Shown here piece after piece: positions 8,182 through 14,442 of a DNA stretch of 25,188 nucleotides. Position 1 is the first letter of the stretch. Every line of letters starts with the position of its first letter. The stretch comes from an uncultured Hungatella sp. GTDB lineage: Bacteria > Bacillota > Clostridia > Lachnospirales > Lachnospiraceae. Position numbers and translations under genes: made by a program. The notes beneath the pieces are model-generated. The model had not been told where the DNA came from, did not search any database, and was given only the letters and a program-made list of their open reading frames with translations. The stretch covers positions 1-25,188 of the forward strand of contig CAJUPP010000055.1 in NCBI GenBank assembly GCA_910588325.1, read 5' to 3'.

Positions 8182-10404
8182 GTGAGAGAAATAACTCGTT
8201 TAAACGAAAACTGGCAGTTTGGAAAATGGCCGGAGGGCAGCATCAGTGCGCTGCCGCCAAAGAACCTGGAAAAGCAGCTGGTCCAGCTGCCCCATACCTG
8301 GTACAAGGATGATGATCAGTATGAGGGTATCGGGGTCTATGAGAGGATACTGGATATACAGCTGGAGGAGAACACCAGGGCGTACCTGGAATTTCAGGGG
8401 GCAGACCGGTGGTGCCGGGTTTACATAAACGGTGTGTTTTTAGGGGAGCATAAAGGCGGCTACTCCGCTTTCCGTTTTCCTCTTGATGAGAGCACGGTAA
8501 AAACAGGGGAAAACCGGCTGACTGTGGTTTTGGATAACCGAAGCTATGAGGAGATCAGCCCGTTAGCAGGAGACTTTACAGTGTATGGAGGTCTCTACCG
8601 GGATGTGAATCTGATTCTCGTGCCAGAGAGCCATTTTGATTTGATGTATTATGGAACCTGCGGCGTTTTAGTAAGAACAGAGGTAAACGGGGACGGGCAG
8701 GGGGTGGTTCGGCTGGAGGCTCATCTTCAGGGTGTCGGACATGACCATAGGATTTTGTATGAGATATACGCTCCTGACGGCAGCCTGGCAGAAAGACTGG
8801 AGACTGGGGCAGTACAGGAAGAGTCCGTTCTTTGCCTGAAAAGTCCGGTGCTGTGGGACGGCAAAGAGAATCCTTCCCTTTACCAGGTGGCTGCCAGGCT
8901 TCTGTCCGGGGAAAACGTATTGGACGAGGTAAGGATTTCCACCGGCTTTCGGAGTATCTCCATGGACGGGGAGACGGGGTTCTTCTTAAACGGCCGTCAT
9001 CTGCGGATTAACGGGGTGGCGCGTCATCAGGACTTTGGCCAGGTATTTTCCGCCACAACTCCTGTACAGTGGGAACGGGACATGGAATTGATCCGGGAAA
9101 TCGGAGCCAACGCAGTACGGCTCTCCCACTACCAGCATCCCTGGTATTTTTATGATCTGTGCGACAGGGAAGGCCTGGTGGTCTGGGCGGAGATTCCCAT
9201 GCTGAAAATGAACGACACAAAAGAGTGTATGGACAACGCGTGTTCTCAGATGAAGGAATTAATCCGTCAGAACCTGCACCATCCGTCTATCTGTTTCTGG
9301 GGAATTGAAAATGAAATCGCCATCTTTGGGGAAGAGGAATACATGTATGAGAACTGCCGAACGTTAAACCGGCTGGTTCATCAGCTGGATCCGGGACGGC
9401 TGACAACCGCCGCTAACCTGTATACGGTGAAGAATGACAGCCCTCTGAATCACATATCAGATATGGTGGGCTACAATATCTATTTTGGCTGGTATTACGG
9501 CGCTATGGAAGAGTATGATTCCTTTCTGGACAAGTTTCACAAAGACTGTCCTGACGTGCCTCTGGGAATCAGCGAGTACGGTGTGGACTGCAGCATTGGT
9601 TTTCATCAGGAAAACCCTAAGCTTAAGGACTACTCAGAGGAATTCCAGAGCCTGTTCCATGAGACGGTTTACAAGATTATCCAGTCAAAGCGTTATATGT
9701 GGGGCAGCTTTGTGTGGAATATGTTTGACTTTGGCAGTGCCAGGAGAAACGAAGGCGGCGTTAAGTACCGGAACTGTAAGGGCTTGGTGACATTTGACCG
9801 AACAGTTAAAAAAGATGCCTTTTACTATTATAAGTCCCAGTGGGCCAAGGAGCCTTTTGTATATGTGGCGGAACGGCGTTTTGAGAAGCGGGCGGCAGAA
9901 AAAATCCGGGTGAAGGTGTATTCCAATCTGCCACAGGTGACGCTTAAGGCCGGCCAGTGGCAGGAGACAGGACACTCGGACAGCGGCATTTTCCTGTTTG
10001 AGAATGTCCCTCTTGCCCATGGCTCCAATCAGATTACAGCCAGGGCAGGCCAGTACAGCGACCAGGCAGTGTTTGAGAGAGTAAAGGAGCCTGAGGCTTC
10101 TTATACGTTTGTGGATCCCAACCCGGAAATCAATGTAAGAAACTGGTTTCTGGATGAACAGGAGGAGGCTGCATTGTTCCCTAAAGGCTGCTGGTCTGTG
10201 ATGGATCCCATGTCAGAGATGTTAAAAGATGAAAAGGTCATGGAGGTCATCGAGAACTGGTCTTTTCGTCTGGCAGATGCCATGAGAGAGAGAAAAGGAA
10301 GTATGCCGTTGTTTAGGATACTCAATTACATGAGAGATGACTTTAAAGAAGACAGCATGAAGGAGTTAAACCGGCTCCTGGCTCAGATAAAGAAGGAATC
10401 ATAG
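8182..10404 (+). CDS. Glycoside hydrolase family 2 enzyme (beta-galactosidase/glucuronidase-like)
   Basis: It cleaves a terminal beta-linked sugar, probably from the saccharide imported by the neighbouring transporter. It has no signal peptide, so it acts in the cytoplasm. The 740 residues follow the GH2 order: jelly-roll sugar-binding domain (about 1-165), immunoglobulin-like domain (about 170-265), catalytic TIM barrel (about 266-560) and an additional C-terminal part. The acid/base glutamate is E378 in WGIENE, and the nucleophile is E465 in SEYG. RLSHYQHP is the usual GH2 barrel signature. An N-x-K triad (N531-C-K533) just before GLVTFDR resembles the carboxylate-reading motif of glucuronidases but also occurs as NDK in some galactosidases, so substrate stays open. 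The start is GTG, chosen for the AGGAGGAGGG site 7 nt upstream. It is the last gene of the locus. Confidence 0.92.
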   Translation: MREITRLNENWQFGKWPEGSISALPPKNLEKQLVQLPHTWYKDDDQYEGIGVYERILDIQLEENTRAYLEFQGADRWCRVYINGVFLGEHKGGYSAFRFPLDESTVKTGENRLTVVLDNRSYEEISPLAGDFTVYGGLYRDVNLILVPESHFDLMYYGTCGVLVRTEVNGDGQGVVRLEAHLQGVGHDHRILYEIYAPDGSLAERLETGAVQEESVLCLKSPVLWDGKENPSLYQVAARLLSGENVLDEVRISTGFRSISMDGETGFFLNGRHLRINGVARHQDFGQVFSATTPVQWERDMELIREIGANAVRLSHYQHPWYFYDLCDREGLVVWAEIPMLKMNDTKECMDNACSQMKELIRQNLHHPSICFWGIENEIAIFGEEEYMYENCRTLNRLVHQLDPGRLTTAANLYTVKNDSPLNHISDMVGYNIYFGWYYGAMEEYDSFLDKFHKDCPDVPLGISEYGVDCSIGFHQENPKLKDYSEEFQSLFHETVYKIIQSKRYMWGSFVWNMFDFGSARRNEGGVKYRNCKGLVTFDRTVKKDAFYYYKSQWAKEPFVYVAERRFEKRAAEKIRVKVYSNLPQVTLKAGQWQETGHSDSGIFLFENVPLAHGSNQITARAGQYSDQAVFERVKEPEASYTFVDPNPEINVRNWFLDEQEEAALFPKGCWSVMDPMSEMLKDEKVMEVIENWSFRLADAMRERKGSMPLFRILNYMRDDFKEDSMKELNRLLAQIKKES

Positions 10405-10419
10405 AGAATGGATTTTTCA

Positions 10420-10463
10420 TGCCCCGGCAGAGTGAAAAAAGGAAACTCTGCCAGGGCATTTTG
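10420..10463 (+). terminator. Rho-independent terminator of the sugar-use operon
   Basis: TGCCCCGGCAGAGT (10420-10433) pairs with ACTCTGCCAGGGCA (10445-10458) with a single C/A mismatch, and is followed by TTTT. The T run lies on the plus-strand side only, so it mainly ends the glycosidase transcript; the hairpin sits directly before the end of the convergent minus-strand gene. Confidence 0.85.
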
Positions 10464-10466
10464 ATG

Positions 10467-11054
10467 TTACTTCTCCGCAGCTGCAGCCACAGTATCTTTA
10501 TCCTCTACCTGCTTATCCGCCAGATACGGGGGGGTGCTTAAGGTTTCTTTTTTATTCTGAATCAGCCTCCATCCAAGCCAGATAATCAGCGCGGCAGCGG
10601 CCAGCTGAGGAAGGGCATTGCCCCAGTACCGGATGAAGGACGTGACTGCATCCGACCATATGAACCAGCGGGCGATGGAAGATAGGATATGGTTTACATT
10701 GTTCCAGATAATGCCTACGCCCATAAAAATAAGGAGAAAGGCCAGAGGCTTCCGGTATTTCATGGCCAGGGAGGTCAGCTGGCTTGGCTGGATGTGGAAC
10801 AGATAATCATCCTCCAGAGCATAAAACTCGTCGTCCGGCATATTGTTTAAATTGTGGGTGTGAAAGAAGCTGTAAAACCATAAAACCGGAAGGAAACAGA
10901 CGAAAGGCCGAAACAGGTAACCGAAGATACCATACCCTCCGAAGAACAGCACCATGATGCTGGCCCCTGTCTTGTAAAATCCCAGGTACATTTCCCCGGC
11001 TCCCGGAATCAGGGATATAAAAAATGTTAAAAATTTACTCTTCTTGTTTGTCAT
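10467..11054 (-). CDS. Small multi-spanning membrane protein with a TM2-like start
   Basis: Function unknown. The 195-residue protein starts with a short basic tail and then LIPGAGEMYLGFYKTGA, which resembles the TM2 domain (a Pro-Gly-x-Gly turn before two helices). Further hydrophobic segments lie at about 35-70, 104-120 and 150-165, and the tail (about 170-195) is charged and Ala/Glu-rich. It is the last gene of an operon with an ECF sigma factor and another membrane protein, overlapping the upstream gene by 20 bp. GGAGGT lies 8 nt before the ATG, inside that upstream gene. Context suggests it is a regulator or target of the sigma factor, perhaps an envelope sensor; this is inference from position only. 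Its reading frame is clean and its codon use matches its neighbours. Confidence 0.75.
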   Translation of the reverse strand: MTNKKSKFLTFFISLIPGAGEMYLGFYKTGASIMVLFFGGYGIFGYLFRPFVCFLPVLWFYSFFHTHNLNNMPDDEFYALEDDYLFHIQPSQLTSLAMKYRKPLAFLLIFMGVGIIWNNVNHILSSIARWFIWSDAVTSFIRYWGNALPQLAAAALIIWLGWRLIQNKKETLSTPPYLADKQVEDKDTVAAAAEK

Positions 11055-11457
11055 ATGGCTCTACCTCCATTTCCCACAGACGTTTGGAAAAATCGTCTAC
11101 TTTCTCATTGAATTCCTGGATAATCTCATATGCCTCCGTATGCACAGGGTTTGACAGATATTTTTTATGTGCCCCGGGGGCGGAGATGATAAATCCGACG
11201 CAGCATGCCACTGTCAGAGTAACCTTTACTTCATAGTACCACAAGGTCAGCCTTTTGGAAAGCCGGTTAGACCCTGCGACAAGCTTAATATCCAGCTGCC
11301 TTGTGCGGGCCAGCACAGAAGATTTCAGATTGGCGGGGGCGCTTATCAGTCCCTGACTCTCCACCAGATCTGCCAGACGCTCCGCATAAAAGCTGCTGGA
11401 GGATGCCCTTTCCAGTATCTGGATCACCGGTAAATTCCTGTCGTTCAAATTATCCAT
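11035..11457 (-). CDS. Small single-pass protein next to an ECF sigma factor (possible anti-sigma)
   Basis: I do not recognise this 140-residue protein. The first 70 residues are polar and helix-prone, one hydrophobic stretch lies at about 78-95 (VTLTVACCVGFIISAPG), and the last 45 residues are charged (EYIIQEFNEKVDDFSKRL-like helix). A cytoplasmic N-terminus, one membrane helix and an outside tail is the usual layout of anti-sigma factors, and the gene is second in a sigma-first operon, the usual anti-sigma position. No zinc-binding HxxxCxxC motif of the ZAS class is visible, so it would belong to another type. It overlaps the sigma gene by 8 bp and the following gene by 20 bp. AAGGAGG (11473-11467) is 9 nt from its ATG. 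The coupling to the sigma gene is seen; the anti-sigma role is inferred. Confidence 0.7.
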   Translation of the reverse strand: MDNLNDRNLPVIQILERASSSSFYAERLADLVESQGLISAPANLKSSVLARTRQLDIKLVAGSNRLSKRLTLWYYEVKVTLTVACCVGFIISAPGAHKKYLSNPVHTEAYEIIQEFNEKVDDFSKRLWEMEVEPYDKQEE

Positions 11458-11965
11458 TCCACAAATCCTCCTTCCTGTACAGCTTCTTAAGCATGGCTTT
11501 TGCCCGATATACCTGGGTCTGAAGGGTTTTTAAATTTTTCCCGGTTTTGGCTGCCATGTCTGTCATAGGTATCTCATAATAAAAATAGTCCAGGGCCACC
11601 TCCTTATACGGAGATTTAAGCTGCATGCAGCAGTCATATAATTCCTGATGAAGCTCCCTCTCCATCACATCCTTCTCCAGAGCCGGGGACGAATCCTTAC
11701 AGGAAATAAAATATTGATCCTCAGTGGGAATCTGCCTGCGGCCGGAGGCTTTTAAATAGTCCAGACATTTGTTGGTGGCGATTTTACAAAGCCATGCCCT
11801 CTCATTCTTTCCGTCGAAGGAGGTCATGTTTTTGTAGGCAGAGAGGAAGGTTTCCTGTGACAGGTCCTGCGCGTCAAAGTAGTCTTTTGTTAATTGGAAA
11901 CATATGGAAAAGATCAGATTCTGATACGTATCGATCCATTGCTCCAGTACTGCCTCAGCATTAAT
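11450..11965 (-). CDS. ECF-type RNA polymerase sigma factor
   Basis: An extracytoplasmic-function sigma factor that directs RNA polymerase to a small stress or envelope regulon. Region 2 is clear: LIFSICFQLTKDYFDAQDLS then QETFLSAYKNM and WLCKIATNKCLDYLK. Region 4 ends the protein with MTDMAAKTGKNLKTLQTQVY, a helix-turn-helix reading the -35. A GTG at 12004 opens the frame, but a TATAAT box (11993-11988) lies inside that extension, so it cannot be translated from the promoter seen. A perfect AGGAGGTGA (11979-11971) sits 5 nt before an in-frame ATT at 11965, giving a 171-residue protein that begins right before region 2 as expected. ATT initiation is rare (infC is the known case), so I mark the start as likely but unproven. 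It is first in a three-gene overlapping operon. Confidence 0.88.
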   Translation of the reverse strand: MNAEAVLEQWIDTYQNLIFSICFQLTKDYFDAQDLSQETFLSAYKNMTSFDGKNERAWLCKIATNKCLDYLKASGRRQIPTEDQYFISCKDSSPALEKDVMERELHQELYDCCMQLKSPYKEVALDYFYYEIPMTDMAAKTGKNLKTLQTQVYRAKAMLKKLYRKEDLWNG

Positions 11966-11987
11966 CTTCCTCACCTCCTCGCCTATT

Positions 11988-12017
11988 ATTATAACGGAAC
12001 TCACAGCATATTGTCTT
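11988..12017 (-). promoter_or_regulatory. Promoter of the ECF sigma operon
   Basis: On the minus strand AAGACA (12017-12012), an 18-bp spacer and a perfect TATAAT (11993-11988). The predicted transcript starts near 11981, just ahead of the AGGAGGTGA ribosome site. The weak -35 could mean low housekeeping expression; I see no ECF-type AAC-CGT promoter. Confidence 0.55.
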
Positions 12018-12044
12018 CAAACAGATTCGAAAAAAACGGAATTC

Positions 12045-12073
12045 TTGCATGAGGGGCGAGAACATGGTATACT
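12045..12073 (+). promoter_or_regulatory. Promoter of the GNAT-deoC-cdd operon
   Basis: TTGCAT (12045-12050), a 17-bp spacer and TATACT (12068-12073), with TG at 12065-12066 making an extended -10. It lies 49 bp before the ATG at 12123 and is divergent from the sigma promoter. Confidence 0.65.
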
Positions 12074-12122
12074 GTAAGCAACCAAAGAATTTCAAAAGCA
12101 CATTTCAGGGAGGAACCAGATT

Positions 12123-12908
12123 ATGATGATTGAACTTGGCAGGGAAAAGCGTCAGACCATACGGTCGATCTGTGAAAAAAGTAAGGAAGCACTGGTGCGC
12201 GGAGCTGTGGAGGGAACTGTAGGGCGCGTGTGGGTTCCAAAGCTGGAGAATTCCTCCTATTGTCTGATTTTAGTCGGCGATTATGCGTACCTGGCAGGAC
12301 TTCCGCCTAAAGGCGGCTATGCCCTGGATTTAAAAAGCCAGATTTACCAGTGTGCTGTCCATGTATACCTGATTCCTCAGGATGAGCTGTGGGCGGACTG
12401 GCTGGAAGAAGAGTTTATGGGGCAGATTCGGAAGGTAAGCCGGTATGCACTGAAAAAAGAAGAACATCACTTCGATACTGGAGTTTTAAGGCAATATATT
12501 CATTCAATCCCCAAGGGAATCCACATCAAACAGATGGACAGCACACTGTACCGCCAGGCATTCAAACAGCCATGGAGCCACAATTTGTGTATGAATTTTG
12601 AAAATGAGGATCATTTTATGGAAAAGGGCTTTGGCTATGGAGCGGTAAAAGACAAAGAACTTATAGCAGGCTGTTCTGCCTGCGGCGTAAGCGAAGGAAT
12701 CGTGGAGGTCCAGGTAAGCACCAGAAAAGACTATCGGAGGCAGGGACTGGCCCTGGCATGCAGCGCTGCATTCCTTTTGGAATGTCTGGAGAAAAACCTG
12801 ATTCCCAACTGGAGTGCTGTCAACCTGCAGTCCGTAGGCCTTGCAGAAAAATTGGGCTATGTTTACGACAGAGAGTACCAGGTATATCAAATAAAAGGAG
12901 AACTCTAA
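12123..12908 (+). CDS. GNAT-family acetyltransferase
   Basis: A probable acetyl-CoA-dependent N-acetyltransferase; its substrate is unknown. The 261 residues fall into an N-terminal part (1-135) of unclear role and a C-terminal GNAT fold. The CoA-binding motif A is near residues 197-215 (VSTRKDYRRQGLALACSAAF), with the R-R-Q-G-L-A pyrophosphate loop. The last part, NLQSVGLAEKLGYVYDREY, is the usual GNAT ending. The domain order resembles the two-part Firmicutes GNATs of the GNAT_acetyltran family. AGGGAGGA lies 8 nt before the ATG at 12123 (a second ATG follows at once). Only one base separates its stop from deoC, and the deoC ribosome site (AAGGAG) lies inside its last codons, so the three genes are likely one transcript. 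A link to nucleoside use is inferred from this alone. Confidence 0.85.
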   Translation: MMIELGREKRQTIRSICEKSKEALVRGAVEGTVGRVWVPKLENSSYCLILVGDYAYLAGLPPKGGYALDLKSQIYQCAVHVYLIPQDELWADWLEEEFMGQIRKVSRYALKKEEHHFDTGVLRQYIHSIPKGIHIKQMDSTLYRQAFKQPWSHNLCMNFENEDHFMEKGFGYGAVKDKELIAGCSACGVSEGIVEVQVSTRKDYRRQGLALACSAAFLLECLEKNLIPNWSAVNLQSVGLAEKLGYVYDREYQVYQIKGEL

Positions 12909-12909
12909 T

Positions 12910-13602
12910 ATGGACAGGAACAAAATTCTTCATGCAGTAGACCATACGCTGCTTTCCCAGCAGGCAACCTGGCAGGAGATCCGCCAGCTTTGTGATGATG
13001 CCATAAAATACGGCACAGCCTCTGTCTGCATCGCTCCTTCTTATGTGGAACATGCGAAGGAATATGTGGGAGACAAGATGGTAGTATGTACCGTAATCGG
13101 ATTTCCTAACGGCTACCACACCACAGCAGTAAAAGTTTTTGAGACAGAAGACGCCCTGGAAAACGGCGCTGATGAAATCGATATGGTTATCAATATCGGA
13201 GATCTGAAAAGCAAACGCTATGATAAGATTTTAGAGGAGATCCGTTCCATCAAGGCTGTCTGCGGGGACCATATCCTGAAGGTAATCATCGAAACCTGTC
13301 TTCTGACGGAAGAGGAAAAAATCAAGATGTGCCGGCTTGTCACCGAAGCAGGCGCTGATTTCATCAAAACCTCCACCGGATTCTCCAAAGGCGGAGCCAC
13401 CCTCCAGGATATCGCCCTCTTTAAAAAATTTGTAGGAGAAAAGGTAAAAATCAAGGCCGCCGGAGGAATCTCATCCTTAGAAGATGCTGAAAAATTCATA
13501 GAACTTGGTGCTGACCGCTTAGGCACCAGCCGAATCATAAAGATACTCAAAGCAGAGGAGGAAGCAGATGGACACAAAGACATTAATTCAGGAAGCGATT
13601 AA
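12910..13602 (+). CDS. deoC: Deoxyribose-phosphate aldolase
   Basis: It splits 2-deoxyribose-5-phosphate into glyceraldehyde-3-phosphate and acetaldehyde, the last step of deoxynucleoside breakdown, in the cytoplasm. The 230-residue length fits short bacterial DeoC. The Schiff-base lysine is K153 in DFIKTSTGFSKGGAT, the second active-site lysine is K182 in VKIKAAGGI, and the proton-relay aspartate is D91 in ADEIDMVINIG. The C-terminus LGADRLGTSRIIKIL is also typical. AAAGGAG lies 7 nt before the ATG. The frame overlaps the cdd start by 35 bp, so cdd is probably translationally coupled to it. All catalytic residues are intact. Confidence 0.96.
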   Translation: MDRNKILHAVDHTLLSQQATWQEIRQLCDDAIKYGTASVCIAPSYVEHAKEYVGDKMVVCTVIGFPNGYHTTAVKVFETEDALENGADEIDMVINIGDLKSKRYDKILEEIRSIKAVCGDHILKVIIETCLLTEEEKIKMCRLVTEAGADFIKTSTGFSKGGATLQDIALFKKFVGEKVKIKAAGGISSLEDAEKFIELGADRLGTSRIIKILKAEEEADGHKDINSGSD

Positions 13603-13978
13603 CGTTCTCCCTAATTCCTATGTACCCTATTCCCACTTCCACGTAGCAGCAGCCCTGCTGTGCAAAGGCGGAACCGTTTACACAGGAATCAACATCGAAA
13701 ACGCCGCCTACGCCCCCACAATCTGCGCAGAGAGAAGCGCTTTCGTCCGTGCCGTCAACGACGGAAAAAGAGAGTTTGAAGCCATCGTTATCTGCGGAGG
13801 AAACGATGGAATCGTTTCGGACTACTGCCCGCCCTGCGGCGTATGCAGACAGGTAATGAGAGAATTTTGCGACCCCAAAACCTTCCGGATAATTTTAGCC
13901 AAATCTCCGGAAGAATACAAAGAGTTTACATTAGAACAATTTTTACCCATGGGATTTGGGCCAGAAAATTTGTCCTGA
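13568..13978 (+). CDS. cdd: Cytidine deaminase
   Basis: It deaminates cytidine and deoxycytidine to uridine and deoxyuridine, feeding the same salvage path as deoC. It is 136 residues, the size of the small tetrameric, zinc-dependent class. Zinc ligands are C53 (TICAERSA), C90 and C93 (PPCGVCRQV), and the catalytic glutamate is E55. The substrate-binding NIENAAYAPTICAER segment is standard. GAGGAGGAAG lies about 5 nt before the ATG, which sits inside the end of deoC. No clear terminator follows within 100 bp. The last gene of the GNAT-deoC-cdd operon. Confidence 0.96.
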   Translation: MDTKTLIQEAINVLPNSYVPYSHFHVAAALLCKGGTVYTGINIENAAYAPTICAERSAFVRAVNDGKREFEAIVICGGNDGIVSDYCPPCGVCRQVMREFCDPKTFRIILAKSPEEYKEFTLEQFLPMGFGPENLS

Positions 13979-14049
13979 CTATGTATAACTGATAACAACC
14001 CTACATACATTGAATCAAAGAAGGATCGAAAAAAGTAATCATTTACCAA

Positions 14050-14065
14050 ATTTTCATGTGAAAAT
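14050..14065. repeat. Palindrome upstream of the small RNA promoter
   Basis: ATTTTCA (14050-14056) and TGAAAAT (14059-14065) are perfect reverse complements with a 2-bp spacer. The dyad ends 4 bp before the -35 hexamer at 14070, a normal place for an activator or repressor site. It is also a weak, U-less hairpin, so not a terminator for cdd. Confidence 0.4.
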
Positions 14066-14069
14066 AGGA

Positions 14070-14098
14070 TTGAAAAACACCATATTGTAGTGTATAAT
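14070..14098 (+). promoter_or_regulatory. Strong sigma-A promoter of the small RNA gene
   Basis: TTGAAA (14070-14075), a 17-bp spacer and TATAAT (14093-14098) match 11 of 12 consensus bases. Transcription should start near 14105. No open reading frame of any useful length with a ribosome site follows before the terminator at 14303. Confidence 0.8.
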
Positions 14099-14104
14099 GT
14101 TCCT

Positions 14105-14328
14105 AGAAAAAACAAAAGTAACTCCTGGAATGTTCGATACTCTTACAATTTTTGAACCTACATTATGACATAAGGGATTCCTATATTTTCTGGCGGATGT
14201 CAGGCCTCCTTATTGAGTGGAAGGCAGAAGTCAGAGTGCGGTCGCCCACCTAGCTTGGCTAGGAGTCAAAAAGTAAGAACCGGCATTTTGGGGTTACAAA
14301 AGAAAAGCAGCGAGAAATCGCTGCTTTT
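14105..14328 (+). ncRNA. Structured small RNA gene, class uncertain
   Basis: A stand-alone transcription unit of about 224 nt bounded by a near-consensus promoter and a perfect terminator, with no protein frame. Its two halves pair: GTAACTCC (14118-14125) with GGGGTTAC (14290-14297), GGAATG (14127-14132) with CATTTT (14284-14289, using G-U pairs), then CTTAC (14142-14146) plus TTTTTGA (14149-14155) with TCAAAAAGTAAG (14266-14277), leaving an AA bulge. Inside this closing arm are GGCGG (14192-14196) with TCGCC (14242-14246), a hairpin GCCTCC/GGAAGGC (14204-14209, 14219-14225) and a hairpin CCTAG/CTAGG (14249-14263). This branched shape suggests a large structured RNA such as the clostridial raiA type more than a 6S RNA, which is one long hairpin. 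I cannot confirm any class from sequence memory. Confidence 0.7.
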
Positions 14329-14330
14329 AT
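14303..14330 (+). terminator. Perfect terminator of the small RNA gene
   Basis: AAAAGCAGCGA (14303-14313) and TCGCTGCTTTT (14318-14328) form an 11-bp perfect stem capped by a GAAA tetraloop, ending in a T run. Because of the flanking A and T runs it could also stop minus-strand transcription. Confidence 0.92.
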
Positions 14331-14442
14331 ATTACGGAAACCCCTTTGCAATTTATGGAAAATATGGTACTCTTATACTAGACAATTAAGTGACAGTTCC
14401 AATACCCAAACTGTTACAGAAGCAAAGGATGATAAAAAATAT

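Noticed and set aside
14105..14328. Reading the small RNA as a riboswitch leader of the AI-2E permease
   Set aside because: A perfect terminator and a further 112 nt separate it from the gene, and no known aptamer core is recognisable. An attenuating leader remains only a remote option.
14105..14328. Firm assignment as 6S RNA
   Set aside because: Length and placement would allow it, but the pairing is branched rather than one long hairpin with a central bubble, and I do not recognise the conserved bases.
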